A stretch of DNA of 64,000 bases from Endozoicomonas sp. SCSIO W0465. Lineage in GTDB: Bacteria; Pseudomonadota; Gammaproteobacteria; Pseudomonadales; Endozoicomonadaceae. The notes beneath the pieces are model-generated. The model saw only the letters and a program-made list of their open reading frames with translations. It made no database searches and was not told where the DNA came from. The DNA lies in NCBI RefSeq assembly GCF_023716865.1, contig NZ_CP092417.1, forward strand, positions 598,001 through 662,000, in the 5' to 3' direction. Positions 1 through 8,407 of this stretch are shown here, one piece after another (positions within the stretch are counted from its first letter, which is position 1; each line of letters begins with the position of its first letter). A program made the position numbers and the translations under genes.

Positions 1-532
1 AGTCTCCTCTTTGTCGTCGATGTTCGGCCCTTCGCTAACGACTTCCCATCCGTTAATGGCTTCTGTCGTACAGCTACTATGGCCTCTGCTGACTTCTGTC
101 CAATCACCACGCGGAGTTACCTCTGCTGGCGCTATTGGTTGCCATCGGGTTTGCTCGAACAGGATGATGAGACCTGTTCGCCGAGCCTGTTGTAACCAGT
201 GGCTGAGAACTGGGAATTACCAATCGCATGTTGAACAGATCTCCCCGGATAAGGACATGAACTTTCAGTGCACAACCGCCGCATTTACCGTGTCTCACGA
301 ACCATAGGGCTTTGTGATCCTTGGCTCACTCGCCCAGAGACTCAGCCTTATATGCGATTTCTGTACGTCGGCTCGCACCTTTGCACTCAGACTGCCTCCG
401 CACAGCCCCTCGCGGGACTGCACTTGCCTTAAGCTAGTGGTTGTCATCAGCAGGCGTCTTTACCGCCAGTCAGATGTAGGTTCTCCCACAGGGGACTTTC
501 ACCCCATCAGTTCATGCCCATGCCGGGCGTAC
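1..532 (-). mobile_element. Group II intron, 5' ribozyme part (continues beyond the window start)
   Basis: Read on the minus strand, the segment begins at 532 with GTACGCCCGGCATGGGCATG and soon contains GGTGAAAGTCCCC, close to the 5' end of bacterial group II introns (consensus GUGYG, then a GUGAAAGUCC-type motif). No convincing protein is encoded in the 530 bases, as expected for ribozyme domains I-III. Close to the window edge there is a purine-rich GAGGAGA on the minus strand that could be the ribosome binding site of an intron-encoded reverse transcriptase lying outside. The intron is in the sense orientation of the PAP2 gene it interrupts, so splicing could restore that gene. The second base pair of the 5' signature (GTACG rather than GTGCG) is atypical. 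The 3' end and the enzyme are not visible. Confidence 0.7.
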
Positions 533-1202
533 CAAGAGATACACTTCCACCACCCACAATGATATCGCTTAACCAGTGTCCACCACTAAAAAGGCGCGGA
601 GTGCAGAGGAAAGCGGCAGCAAGGACTTGAATCCACACAAAGGGGCGAGTGCTGTAAAGTAGCATAAAGCCTGCCCATGAGATCCACATGATGGAGTTAT
701 CTCCGGGAAAACTTTGATGGGATTGGTCCCGAATGTTGAGGTCGGGGAAGACGAGCGAGAGTCGGATGGGGTTCTCCACAACGAGGGTGGGGCTATCTCT
801 TGTGAAGTCGAGGACGTGTTGCATAAAGGGGTGAAGAACTTGCTTATTGATGAAGAGGGTGATGACGATCAGAAGGATTATGACGCCAAGGCAGCCAAAG
901 GCTTTAGCTCCTGAGCCCTGATTTTGCTTAAGTAGGTCGCAGAAGAAGAGTGCGGCGAGTGGGGCGAGGGCTAAATTGGTTGAGGGAAAGGAATGTCCAA
1001 ATTTGTAATTCATTAAGGCCCAGAAGGTTTGAGCGCCAGGCCAGTTAGCCAGACTGCCATTTAGGATGCTGAATACCCGGTAATCAACAAAGTTCCAAAT
1101 GAGACGTGTTGGAGGAAATAGCCATGAGGAAAAAATCAGGGCGGCTACAAGAAGACCCTTATTGAGTCTTGAGTTTTTGGAAGGAATAAACATCTCTGCC
1201 AT
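533..1202 (-). CDS. PAP2-family membrane phosphatase, 5' exon of an intron-interrupted gene
   Basis: About 223 residues upstream of the intron match the type-2 phosphatidic acid phosphatase superfamily, integral membrane enzymes that dephosphorylate lipid or isoprenoid phosphates. Several hydrophobic helices are visible. The catalytic motifs can be followed: a Lys...Arg-Ser-Pro region, SFPGDNS in place of the usual PSGH, and SGGHWLSD carrying the second His and the Asp. The reading frame enters the group II intron right after VGGGSVSL, so the last membrane helix is missing here. The ATG at 1202 has no clear ribosome binding site, and the ISNCY-like element ends only about 10 bases upstream. 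The natural promoter, and possibly the first codons, have therefore been displaced. Function from the sequence is limited to the superfamily. Confidence 0.75.
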
Positions 1203-1210
1203 CCAAGAAT

Positions 1211-2923
1211 TATCTAGTTCTCGTCCAAAAACGCATCAGGCAATCATAATTAGATTGTACGTTCGTTTTTATATTTCCTGAAATTCCAGAGAGCCGCAAA
1301 AACTCTTCCCTTTTTTTCTCTAATCTGGGACGGATATTGGAGAAAAACGCGAAAAGCAGGCAGAAAACATCCTCCCACCATGCTGGAAAGGTACTTTCAT
1401 GTAGCGTGGAGGTGGCTATCAGGATGGTGCCGGGTGTCTGGCCAGAATCACCAGGTTGTAACAGACCACCGATAACCAGCAATGAGAATCAAAACGCTCA
1501 GAACCCTTGCAGTGGCAACGTGATAGCCCAAAACATCTCTTTAGCCACGAAATTCCCGCTTCAATACCTGCCCGGAAGCGAAAGAGCGTTTTATACACAT
1601 ACTGACTTTTAGTCATCTCTTCGACTTCAAGTCCGCGCTTCTTATTAAAAGCTACATCGCTGATTCCCATGGCCTTGGCTTTTTCCAAATTAGCGCGACA
1701 CGCGTATCCGCCGTCACCGCTTGTCTGGCGAGGTACACGACCATAAATTTCTTTTTGTCTTTCCATCATCGGAATGAATTGGTCCGAATCCGCTGGGTTA
1801 CCTTCCTCAATAACCAGGTCCAGGATCAATCGACTTTTTCCCTGAACCAGGTTCAGTTTATGGCCATACTGTACTTGCCGCCTGTCTTTTACGATGATAT
1901 CCGTATGGGGTTCATACAGGCTAACCACTTTTTCCTGGGCTGGCACCTTTTCACCCTTAAAGACCCTGCGCTCTGTCTGGGAGACTATTGCATCCACCAG
2001 GGGTAACAGGTGATCCACATCGGCCTGCCACTTGTCGGCATCATCAGCCAGGAGACACTGCCCCTGCTGACGGGCGTTTGCTAGCGTGACAGTAGCTTCG
2101 ATAAGTACCTTCCGGGATTTTCGGGTCAACTGCAGCAGTTTTTTATAATGCTGATGCCGCTCTTCTTTGCCAGCGTAGATGCATTTTCTGGCCGCATCTT
2201 TTACGGCTCGGTTGTGATGGGTATATTCATAAAGCGGTGTCGCTGTCAGTGTTTGTCCCCGTTCCAGCAGCCGACAAATTTCTTTAACGGAACTGGCTAA
2301 AAGATCACTGTCGCAAGGAGGTTTGATATCCGATTCGGTGACTGTGCTGTCAATAGCCACAGTGCGCCCTTTTTCAATACCCTGATCTTTAGCGGTCATT
2401 AGCTGACAGTTATTAATCCGTTCCCATGTAGATGCAGTAAGAAGGCTGATGAGCCCATGCAAACTGGAGCGACTGGGGCGCTGGTTTGGTTCGAGGCGAC
2501 AAAAGTCTCGAAAGAGCATGGAGTCCATCAAAACAAACGACAAGTAGTCATAATCACAATTCAAATACTGTTTCAGGAGTGCCGCACGAAGAACGGATTC
2601 TGCTGATAGTCCGTTCCGCCCAGTGTTCTGTTTATCACCAGAACTTAAGTCCTCATAAATCCAGTCATTGAACTGTGGATGGGCGTCAAGCCATTGCGAG
2701 ATACCGGAAAGCTGGGAGCAGATTTCATGAGGTACGTAATGGAGTTCCATACTACACTGCGGGTTGCGTTTTTTGCGCATTTGGAGTCCTCTGTTTTTGG
2801 CAATCCCTTATGTTTCTTGCTCTTGGGAAGTTTAGTCGCCAGATAGCAGTAGGGCTCCACTTAATTTTTCAGGATAAAATCTACAGTTTTCAATTGGTTG
2901 TGTTTTTGGACGAGAACTATCTA
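1211..2923 (-). mobile_element. ISNCY-like insertion sequence with terminal inverted repeats and 6-bp target duplication
   Basis: Perfect 16-bp inverted repeats, GTTCTCGTCCAAAAAC at 1217-1232 and its complement at 2902-2917, bound the element. TATCTA stands directly outside both ends (1211-1216 and 2918-2923) and is the likely target duplication. The element encodes one transposase on the minus strand (1419-2780). It sits directly upstream of the PAP2 start codon, so it either separates that gene from its promoter or supplies a new one. The family call rests on the transposase; ends and duplication are seen directly. Confidence 0.85.
1419..2780 (-). CDS. Transposase, ISNCY-like family
   Basis: This 453-residue DDE-type transposase cuts and joins the ends of the surrounding element. 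The N-terminal third has the GLSAESVLRAALLKQ and FCRLEPNQRPSRSSLHG segments typical of the family. It continues with GRTVAIDSTVTESDI (first catalytic Asp), a long basic insertion, then SLYEPHTDI, DGGYACRANLEKA (second Asp) and FRAGIEAGISWLKRCFGL (final Glu region). It is full length without a frameshift, so it may be active. A GAGGA ribosome binding site lies about 8 bases before the ATG. The assignment to ISNCY rather than a neighbouring IS family is from recalled motif similarity and should be treated as probable. Confidence 0.8.
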   Translation of the reverse strand: MRKKRNPQCSMELHYVPHEICSQLSGISQWLDAHPQFNDWIYEDLSSGDKQNTGRNGLSAESVLRAALLKQYLNCDYDYLSFVLMDSMLFRDFCRLEPNQRPSRSSLHGLISLLTASTWERINNCQLMTAKDQGIEKGRTVAIDSTVTESDIKPPCDSDLLASSVKEICRLLERGQTLTATPLYEYTHHNRAVKDAARKCIYAGKEERHQHYKKLLQLTRKSRKVLIEATVTLANARQQGQCLLADDADKWQADVDHLLPLVDAIVSQTERRVFKGEKVPAQEKVVSLYEPHTDIIVKDRRQVQYGHKLNLVQGKSRLILDLVIEEGNPADSDQFIPMMERQKEIYGRVPRQTSGDGGYACRANLEKAKAMGISDVAFNKKRGLEVEEMTKSQYVYKTLFRFRAGIEAGISWLKRCFGLSRCHCKGSERFDSHCWLSVVCYNLVILARHPAPS

Positions 2924-2940
2924 ACAGCATTTTTAGTTTA

Positions 2941-4564
2941 AAAATGATGTAACTATTCAGCACTGAGCAAAGGCATATTACAGTAATTCCGAACAGCTCT
3001 ATGAAGTGATTGATATGTGTCCATTCCCTGTTTTCTGGCAGACGACAAATAGCTGCGAATCCGTGCAAACATAGAACCACCGTCTGCACTCCTGAAGCAG
3101 CCTGAGATTTTCTGCTTTAACTTGGCCATTCGAACATCCCGCTCACTGCCATTGTTATCGAAGGGAATGGTAAAATCTGACATGAAGCGCAGTGTCTCAG
3201 CCTTGAACTCAGTGAGTCGTTTGAAGAGATTGTAAGCTTTAGTATTCTTGACTTTCTTGCGCTTAAGCTCCTCTCGTTGCTTCTCCATATAGACGACTTC
3301 TTTCATTAGAGCCCGCTGAAGCAACCGGTCATAAATCTTCTCGATTCGTTCACAGACAACACTTGGCATCTGTAGCATACCTATGGTCTTAAAGCCCTTG
3401 CAGTAATGCCAGGAAAGCCTCAGTAGCTTCATCAATCGCAACGCCAGTTGATTGCTGTCCCTATCAACAACACCCAAAAGCTCCCTCAGGTGATGGGCAT
3501 TGCAAAGTACGTGAGTTGCCGCATATGCAAAATAGGATTTCCAATGATCATGAACCAGAACGCCTGCAAATGTTAGCAGTATGCCCATCGTGTCCATGGC
3601 CTCACGACCTCGCTTTTCAGACAAGTAGTAGAGCGTCCATTGTTCATCCCGCATAACGTGTAGCCAGTGCAAAGAGCCCTCGGCCCGCATACCCGTTTCA
3701 TCGGCTCCGGCAACAGACGATTCCCGCAAGGCGTCACGAATAACCTCTTCAGTAGAAGCCAGATTTTCATAGGTTCTGGCCACAAAATTGGCGACAGTGC
3801 CTGCACTTACACTCATTTTATAGAGAGTATTAAAATACTCTGACACGCGCTTAAAAGGCAGGAAATGGTATTGGTTAAGATAGACGGCCATAGCCTGTGT
3901 GGCTGAGCCATATTGTGCGGCAGCGGTAACACCTTCCGGGAATTCAGCCTGATTCCGACAACCACAAGTGCAGATTTTTACTTCAGCTCTATGGGCCGTT
4001 ACTTCAAATTCACCCGGTCTCCCTGGTTCAAACACCTGTCGTTCAATATATTTGACCGGCTCACTATCAAGAAGAGACGCCTGACATTTATTGCATTCTT
4101 TAACCGGAAGGTACTCAATATAGTCAGGGATATCGACCTGTTTAAGACAAGTGCCCTGATGCCCTTTCTTTCCACCGGCTTTATTACCAGAAGACTGTCT
4201 CAGACTTTTAGGATTGGGTTTTTCATCCGATGGATCGGTACCTTTATCTGCGGAAAGGTCGTCAGAATGATCTGGAGAATTACTGTTTTTACAAGGTTTT
4301 TGATAACCATCAGACGATGGCGGCTTGCTGCTGTTTTGACTGTTCTTGCCAACCTTTTCTTCCAATTCTCGACATCGCTCTTCCAGACAGGCAACTCTCA
4401 TCCGCAGCTCTGCATTCTCTTTCAAGAGAATCTCAGCCGACATAGTTGCGGGTAGTTCTGGAATCATGCTGGCGAATATTGTGGAAAAATGGTGCTTAAG
4501 AGGATGGTATAAAAATCAGAAAATTCCAGATTTATGTGGGGGTGCTGAACAGTTACAAAATGAT
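2941..4564 (-). mobile_element. IS66-family insertion sequence with perfect 8-bp target duplication
   Basis: The ends are GTAACTATTCAGCAC at 2949 and its near-perfect complement finishing at 4556 (GTAACTGTTCAGCAC read inward). The 8 bases AAAATGAT occur immediately outside both ends (2941-2948 and 4557-4564), the length expected for IS66. The element is about 1608 bp and carries only the transposase, without the accessory tnpA/tnpB genes, as in the ISBst12-like subgroup. It landed about 25 bp from the right end of the neighbouring ISNCY-like element. The perfect duplication suggests a recent insertion. Confidence 0.93.
2953..4467 (-). CDS. IS66-family transposase (TnpC)
   Basis: The 504-residue protein has the usual IS66 layout. 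An N-terminal leucine-zipper-like coiled coil (about 10-40) is followed by KNSQNSSKPPSSDG, and then by a zinc-finger region with Cys pairs (CNKCQ and CTCGC). The DDE catalytic domain contains AGADETGMR, the HDHWKSYF segment and the late NNGSERDVRMAKLKQKISG motif with the Glu. There is no frameshift. The stop codon falls almost on the left inverted repeat, typical of compact IS66 elements. A start at the internal Met9 (4443) is also possible. Confidence 0.93.
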   Translation of the reverse strand: MIPELPATMSAEILLKENAELRMRVACLEERCRELEEKVGKNSQNSSKPPSSDGYQKPCKNSNSPDHSDDLSADKGTDPSDEKPNPKSLRQSSGNKAGGKKGHQGTCLKQVDIPDYIEYLPVKECNKCQASLLDSEPVKYIERQVFEPGRPGEFEVTAHRAEVKICTCGCRNQAEFPEGVTAAAQYGSATQAMAVYLNQYHFLPFKRVSEYFNTLYKMSVSAGTVANFVARTYENLASTEEVIRDALRESSVAGADETGMRAEGSLHWLHVMRDEQWTLYYLSEKRGREAMDTMGILLTFAGVLVHDHWKSYFAYAATHVLCNAHHLRELLGVVDRDSNQLALRLMKLLRLSWHYCKGFKTIGMLQMPSVVCERIEKIYDRLLQRALMKEVVYMEKQREELKRKKVKNTKAYNLFKRLTEFKAETLRFMSDFTIPFDNNGSERDVRMAKLKQKISGCFRSADGGSMFARIRSYLSSARKQGMDTYQSLHRAVRNYCNMPLLSAE

Positions 4565-4769
4565 CATTCTTCTAGTTTAAGTCTTTTTATTCTTGGAATG
4601 ATTGAAGTAGTTACAGTTTCTGTTTTCCTCGTTCTCAGGCTCCCCCACTGAAACAAAATGTGAACGGTCAGCCCTGGGGGTAGAGATGACCGTCTACTGT
4701 CTGCCTCCTGACAGGACAGGGTACTATGTCAAGCGAAGAACTGAACTCGGCAGCAGCCTGAAAGTACCA

Positions 4770-5345
4770 TTAGAACTTTTTGTCACCATAAAGCCAATCA
4801 TGCAATTCTCTGCATTCACGGCGGATATCTCTCAAGGCATTTTTAGAATCCTGTTCAAGGCAAGAGTATCCTGTGCTTTTAATGCCCTTGTAGGCAAAGA
4901 CACCTTCAACCAGACTGAATGCTCCAATACTCGCTCCAGCCAGGACCAGCCCGACCGGATCCAAAAGTGCCGCTGCAGTGATCACGGAACCAGCCACACC
5001 CATTATCTGACCAGGAAGCCAGCCAACATTAGCACCACGGTGGAAATCCTTGATTATATACTCCGAGAGAGGCTTTGTTGATTTCTGACACAGGCCCAGC
5101 CTTGACCCCGCCTCCTTTGCAAGTATTACAGTGCCGCCTCTTACTGCACCTACAACAGCACCACCGGCACCAAACAGGAGTTCAGTGCTGGTGCTAAAGG
5201 TATGATATGCAACATAGGGAATGGCTACGGTCAGCTTACATACCCATCGACCAAAGCATTTCGCAGCTCTGCCCAAAGCATCACACGTTGAGTGGTGATG
5301 ACTGATTTTATGATGATGACTGACGGGAGTTGTGATGGGATCCAT
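4770..5345 (-). CDS. Hypothetical protein with hydrophobic Gly/Ala-rich segments
   Basis: This 191-residue protein is of unknown function. Its N-terminus is rich in His (HHH...HHH within the first 20 residues), and there are four or five Cys. Two hydrophobic Gly/Ala-rich stretches (about 50-75 and 110-145: GAGGAVVGAVRGG, GVAGSVITAAALL, GLVLAGASIGAFSLVEGVFAY) could form membrane hairpins. There is no classical N-terminal signal peptide. A strong GGAGGT ribosome binding site stands 9 bases before the ATG, supporting expression and this start. Its neighbours are mobile DNA and the malic enzyme duplication, which say nothing about its job. Confidence 0.65.
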   Translation of the reverse strand: MDPITTPVSHHHKISHHHSTCDALGRAAKCFGRWVCKLTVAIPYVAYHTFSTSTELLFGAGGAVVGAVRGGTVILAKEAGSRLGLCQKSTKPLSEYIIKDFHRGANVGWLPGQIMGVAGSVITAAALLDPVGLVLAGASIGAFSLVEGVFAYKGIKSTGYSCLEQDSKNALRDIRRECRELHDWLYGDKKF

Positions 5346-5640
5346 TTGAATGCTACCTCCATTAGATTTTTCAATAATTTAATTTTTTTGGACAATACTC
5401 TGATTTAAAGAGTTCAGAATCTGAATACAATGAGTTACTGGATTTCATTAACAGATATCTATTTAGTCCCTCTTTTAATTAAAAAGTTCAATATTTTCAT
5501 TTTCAGGCCAGTTTCAGGAAAATATTCAAGCCATTTAATACCCAACCAAAGCGCAAAGGTCAAAATTGTTACTATCGCTAACTGCTCTGTTAGGAGTATG
5601 AAGTGGAAGTTCTGGTGGAATTAAGCAGCTCCCCAAACGC
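5346..5640. other. AT-rich intergenic region
   Basis: It lies between the 191-residue hypothetical gene and the start of the duplicated unit. Only a short 64-codon frame on the plus strand without a ribosome binding site is present, and I see no gene, repeat or clear terminator. The promoter of the leftward gene should be near 5350-5400. Confidence 0.5.
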
Positions 5641-6118
5641 TGACGCTTGAATCATTTTAACCTGTTACCCGGGTTACAAACTTCACAACCCAATACTCAT
5701 CAGGTAACAGATTGAGGTCGTGCAGGGGAGGCTGTCTAAAGGGCAAATAAATATATTTTTATTTTATATCAATGAGTTAAATGAAATTTAATAATCTTGG
5801 CACATCCTGTGCAGATGACCAGCTGACAACAAAAAAACCAAATAACAACAACAATATGGCGAATCCTGACCACCGATAAAAATAACAACCGGTCGTGATT
5901 TAAAGCAGATAAGTTTGCAGAATACAGAAGGACATCAACTGGCAAATTGATGGGATGTTAAAAAGATTGCCGCAGTATCTTTGAAGACTGCACCATCAGG
6001 AAGGCAACAGGACATACCAGACATCGGTCAGCTAATAACAACAATAAAGATGCCTGGTAGTTTGTAAACCTATCTGCTTATCCTTGTTCTACTGCGATGC
6101 TCCTTTCACCTGAACACT

Positions 6119-7801
6119 TCATGAATCGGACAAATAGAGTCTGCGATACTCAGGGTTCCAACGCCTGGCTCTGACTCTTGCCTCCAGGGTCGTTTGTTCG
6201 CATTTCGGCGCAAGCCCTTCTTCCTGTGCCCTTCTGGCTACAGCAATCGCTATTTCGCAGGTCACCTGGTGAATACGATTCAATTCAGGCAGAAGAGCCG
6301 CTTCCGGATTCATAATGGCGGGTGAAGCCATGGCCAGCTTTTCGACCGCAGCATCCAGCATGCCATCGGAGACTCTCTCAGCATTGCTGGCCAGAACACC
6401 AAGACCCAGCCCCGGGAAGATATAGATGTTGTTACATTGAGTAACCGGGTAACGGTTACCATTGTACTCGACCGGATCAAATGGACTGCCAGTAGCAATC
6501 AAGGCACGACCGTTACTCCACTGAATAATGTCCTCTGGCGCTGCTTCAACCTGGCTGATGGGGTTTGACAGAGGGAAAATGATGGGGCGCTCATGGTTCT
6601 CAGCCATTTTTTTAATGACTTCCCGGGTGAACAGCCCCGGCTGGCCAGAAACACCAATAATGGCATCAGGCTTTACCTGGGTAACAACGTCCAGTAATCC
6701 GGGATTCTCATCGCAACCCCATTGCCGGAGTTCTTCACAACGCTGTCCCAATCGTTGTTGGAACGGCCGCAGGTCTTTCATTTGATTATTCAGCACACCG
6801 TAGCGGTCAACCATAAATATGCGCTGACGGGCTTCTTCATCAATGAGCCCCCGGCCCACCATCAGGCGGATCAGCTGCTCGGCAATACCGCAACCGGCAG
6901 AACCCGCGCCAAGGAAGGCTATTTTCATGTCTTCAATGGATTTACCTGCGGCTTTGGCTGCTGCCAGCAATGTCGCCGCAGTAACCCCTGCAGTGCCCTG
7001 AATATCATCATTGAATGAACAGAGCTCATCCCGGTATTTTTCCAGCAGAGGTGTTGCGTGGTTGATGGCAAAATCTTCAAATTGTAACAGCGCTTTTGGC
7101 CAACGCCGTTTCAGTGCACGGATGAAGTCATCGACAAACGCATAGTATTCGTCGTCTGCAATACGTTCATGGCGCCATCCCAGGTAATTAGGGTCGTTCA
7201 ACAGCTGTCGGTTATTGGTGCCGCAATCCAGCACGATGGGCAGTGTTTTGTTCGGCGCAATTCCTCCCACAGCACTGTAGAGAGACAGCTTGCCAATACA
7301 GATTCCCATACCACCAATACCCTGGTCGCCGAGACCCAGAATGCGCTCACCATCGGTGATAACAATGACTTCAATATTGCGCTTAAAGTTGGCCAGCATG
7401 GCTGAGATATGTTCGCGCTGGGGATAGGAAATGTAGATACCTCTTGGTCGACGATAGAGGTCACTGAAGCGCTGGCAGGCCTGCCCTACCACCGGTGTGT
7501 AGATGATCGGCAGCATTTCCTGAAGATGGCGTTGCAGCAGGGCATAAAACAGTGTTTCGTTAGTATCCTGCAATGAGCGCAGGTAGATATGTTTCAGTAT
7601 CGGCGTAGGCTTGATTGAGAAGGACTTATAAGCCCGACGACATTGTTCTTCCATCGACTCTACCCTTGGCGGCAGAAGACCATGAAGGTCCAGCTCACTC
7701 CGCTCTTCCATAGAAAAAGCGGTCCCCTTATTCAACAGGGAGTTTTCCAGTAGCAAACGGCCTGTCAGGCCTGTATGGATGCATTGGTCGTGTTCGCTCA
7801 T
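6119..7801 (-). CDS. maeA: NAD-dependent malic enzyme (oxaloacetate-decarboxylating), copy 1
   Basis: This cytosolic enzyme oxidatively decarboxylates malate to pyruvate with NAD, linking the TCA cycle to pyruvate. At 560 residues it is the usual length of the large, eukaryote-like bacterial form (SfcA/MaeA, about 565). Visible motifs are the N-terminal LLPPRVESMEEQ, YTPVVGQAC with the catalytic Tyr, VITDGERILGLGDQGIGGMG, the metal-binding FEDFA and FNDDIQGTAGV, and the nucleotide-binding IAFLGAGSAGCGIAEQL. The C-terminal FPLSNPISQVEAAPEDI and ATGSPF match too. An AGGAAAAAA ribosome binding site precedes the ATG. The upstream copy of the same gene reads toward it, so transcription may run through both. 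Confidence 0.97.
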   Translation of the reverse strand: MSEHDQCIHTGLTGRLLLENSLLNKGTAFSMEERSELDLHGLLPPRVESMEEQCRRAYKSFSIKPTPILKHIYLRSLQDTNETLFYALLQRHLQEMLPIIYTPVVGQACQRFSDLYRRPRGIYISYPQREHISAMLANFKRNIEVIVITDGERILGLGDQGIGGMGICIGKLSLYSAVGGIAPNKTLPIVLDCGTNNRQLLNDPNYLGWRHERIADDEYYAFVDDFIRALKRRWPKALLQFEDFAINHATPLLEKYRDELCSFNDDIQGTAGVTAATLLAAAKAAGKSIEDMKIAFLGAGSAGCGIAEQLIRLMVGRGLIDEEARQRIFMVDRYGVLNNQMKDLRPFQQRLGQRCEELRQWGCDENPGLLDVVTQVKPDAIIGVSGQPGLFTREVIKKMAENHERPIIFPLSNPISQVEAAPEDIIQWSNGRALIATGSPFDPVEYNGNRYPVTQCNNIYIFPGLGLGVLASNAERVSDGMLDAAVEKLAMASPAIMNPEAALLPELNRIHQVTCEIAIAVARRAQEEGLAPKCEQTTLEARVRARRWNPEYRRLYLSDS

Positions 7802-8407
7802 TTTTTTCCTGTGTTTTTTCAGCCGCTTTTCAGCCGCTTTTCAGCCATTTTGCCAGCAAAAGTGTAATCAGGACTACAGATATAACAGTCAGTGTCCGCA
7901 GAGGTACAAAGGATAATCCTTAGTGCCAGTGACGCTTGAATCATTTTAACCTGTTACCCGGGTTACAAACTTCACAACCCAATACTCATCAGGTAACAGA
8001 TTGAGGTCGTGCAGGGGAGGCTGTCTAAAGGGCAAATAAATATATTTTTATTTTATATCAATGAGTTAAATGAAATTTAATAATCTTGGCACATCCTGTG
8101 CAGATGACCAGCTGACAACAAAAAAACCAAATAACAACAACAATATGGCGAATCCTGACCACCGATAAAAATAACAACCGGTCGTGATTTAAAGCAGATA
8201 AGTTTGCAGAATACAGAAGGACATCAACTGGCAAATTGATGGGATGTTAAAAAGATTGCCGCAGTATCTTTGAAGACTGCACCATCAGGAAGGCAACAGG
8301 ACATACCAGACATCGGTCAGCTAATAACAACAATAAAGATGCCTGGTAGTTTGTAAACCTATCTGCTTATCCTTGTTCTACTGCGATGCTCCTTTCACCT
8401 GAACACT
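7802..8407. other. Non-coding region between the two malic enzyme copies
   Basis: It consists of the 5' region of copy 1 (7802-7929, with the CAGCCGCTTTT motif repeated just upstream of the start codon) joined to the 3' non-coding region of copy 2 (7930-8407). The latter is AT-rich and has no open frame of note. The promoter of copy 1 must lie in 7802-7929 unless it depends on read-through. Confidence 0.6.

Noticed and set aside
11..562. Two small plus-strand frames at the window start
   Set aside because: They are antisense to a group II intron ribozyme region; such frames are often wrongly annotated as proteins.
3913..4455. 180-codon plus-strand frame
   Set aside because: It lies wholly opposite the clear IS66 transposase gene.
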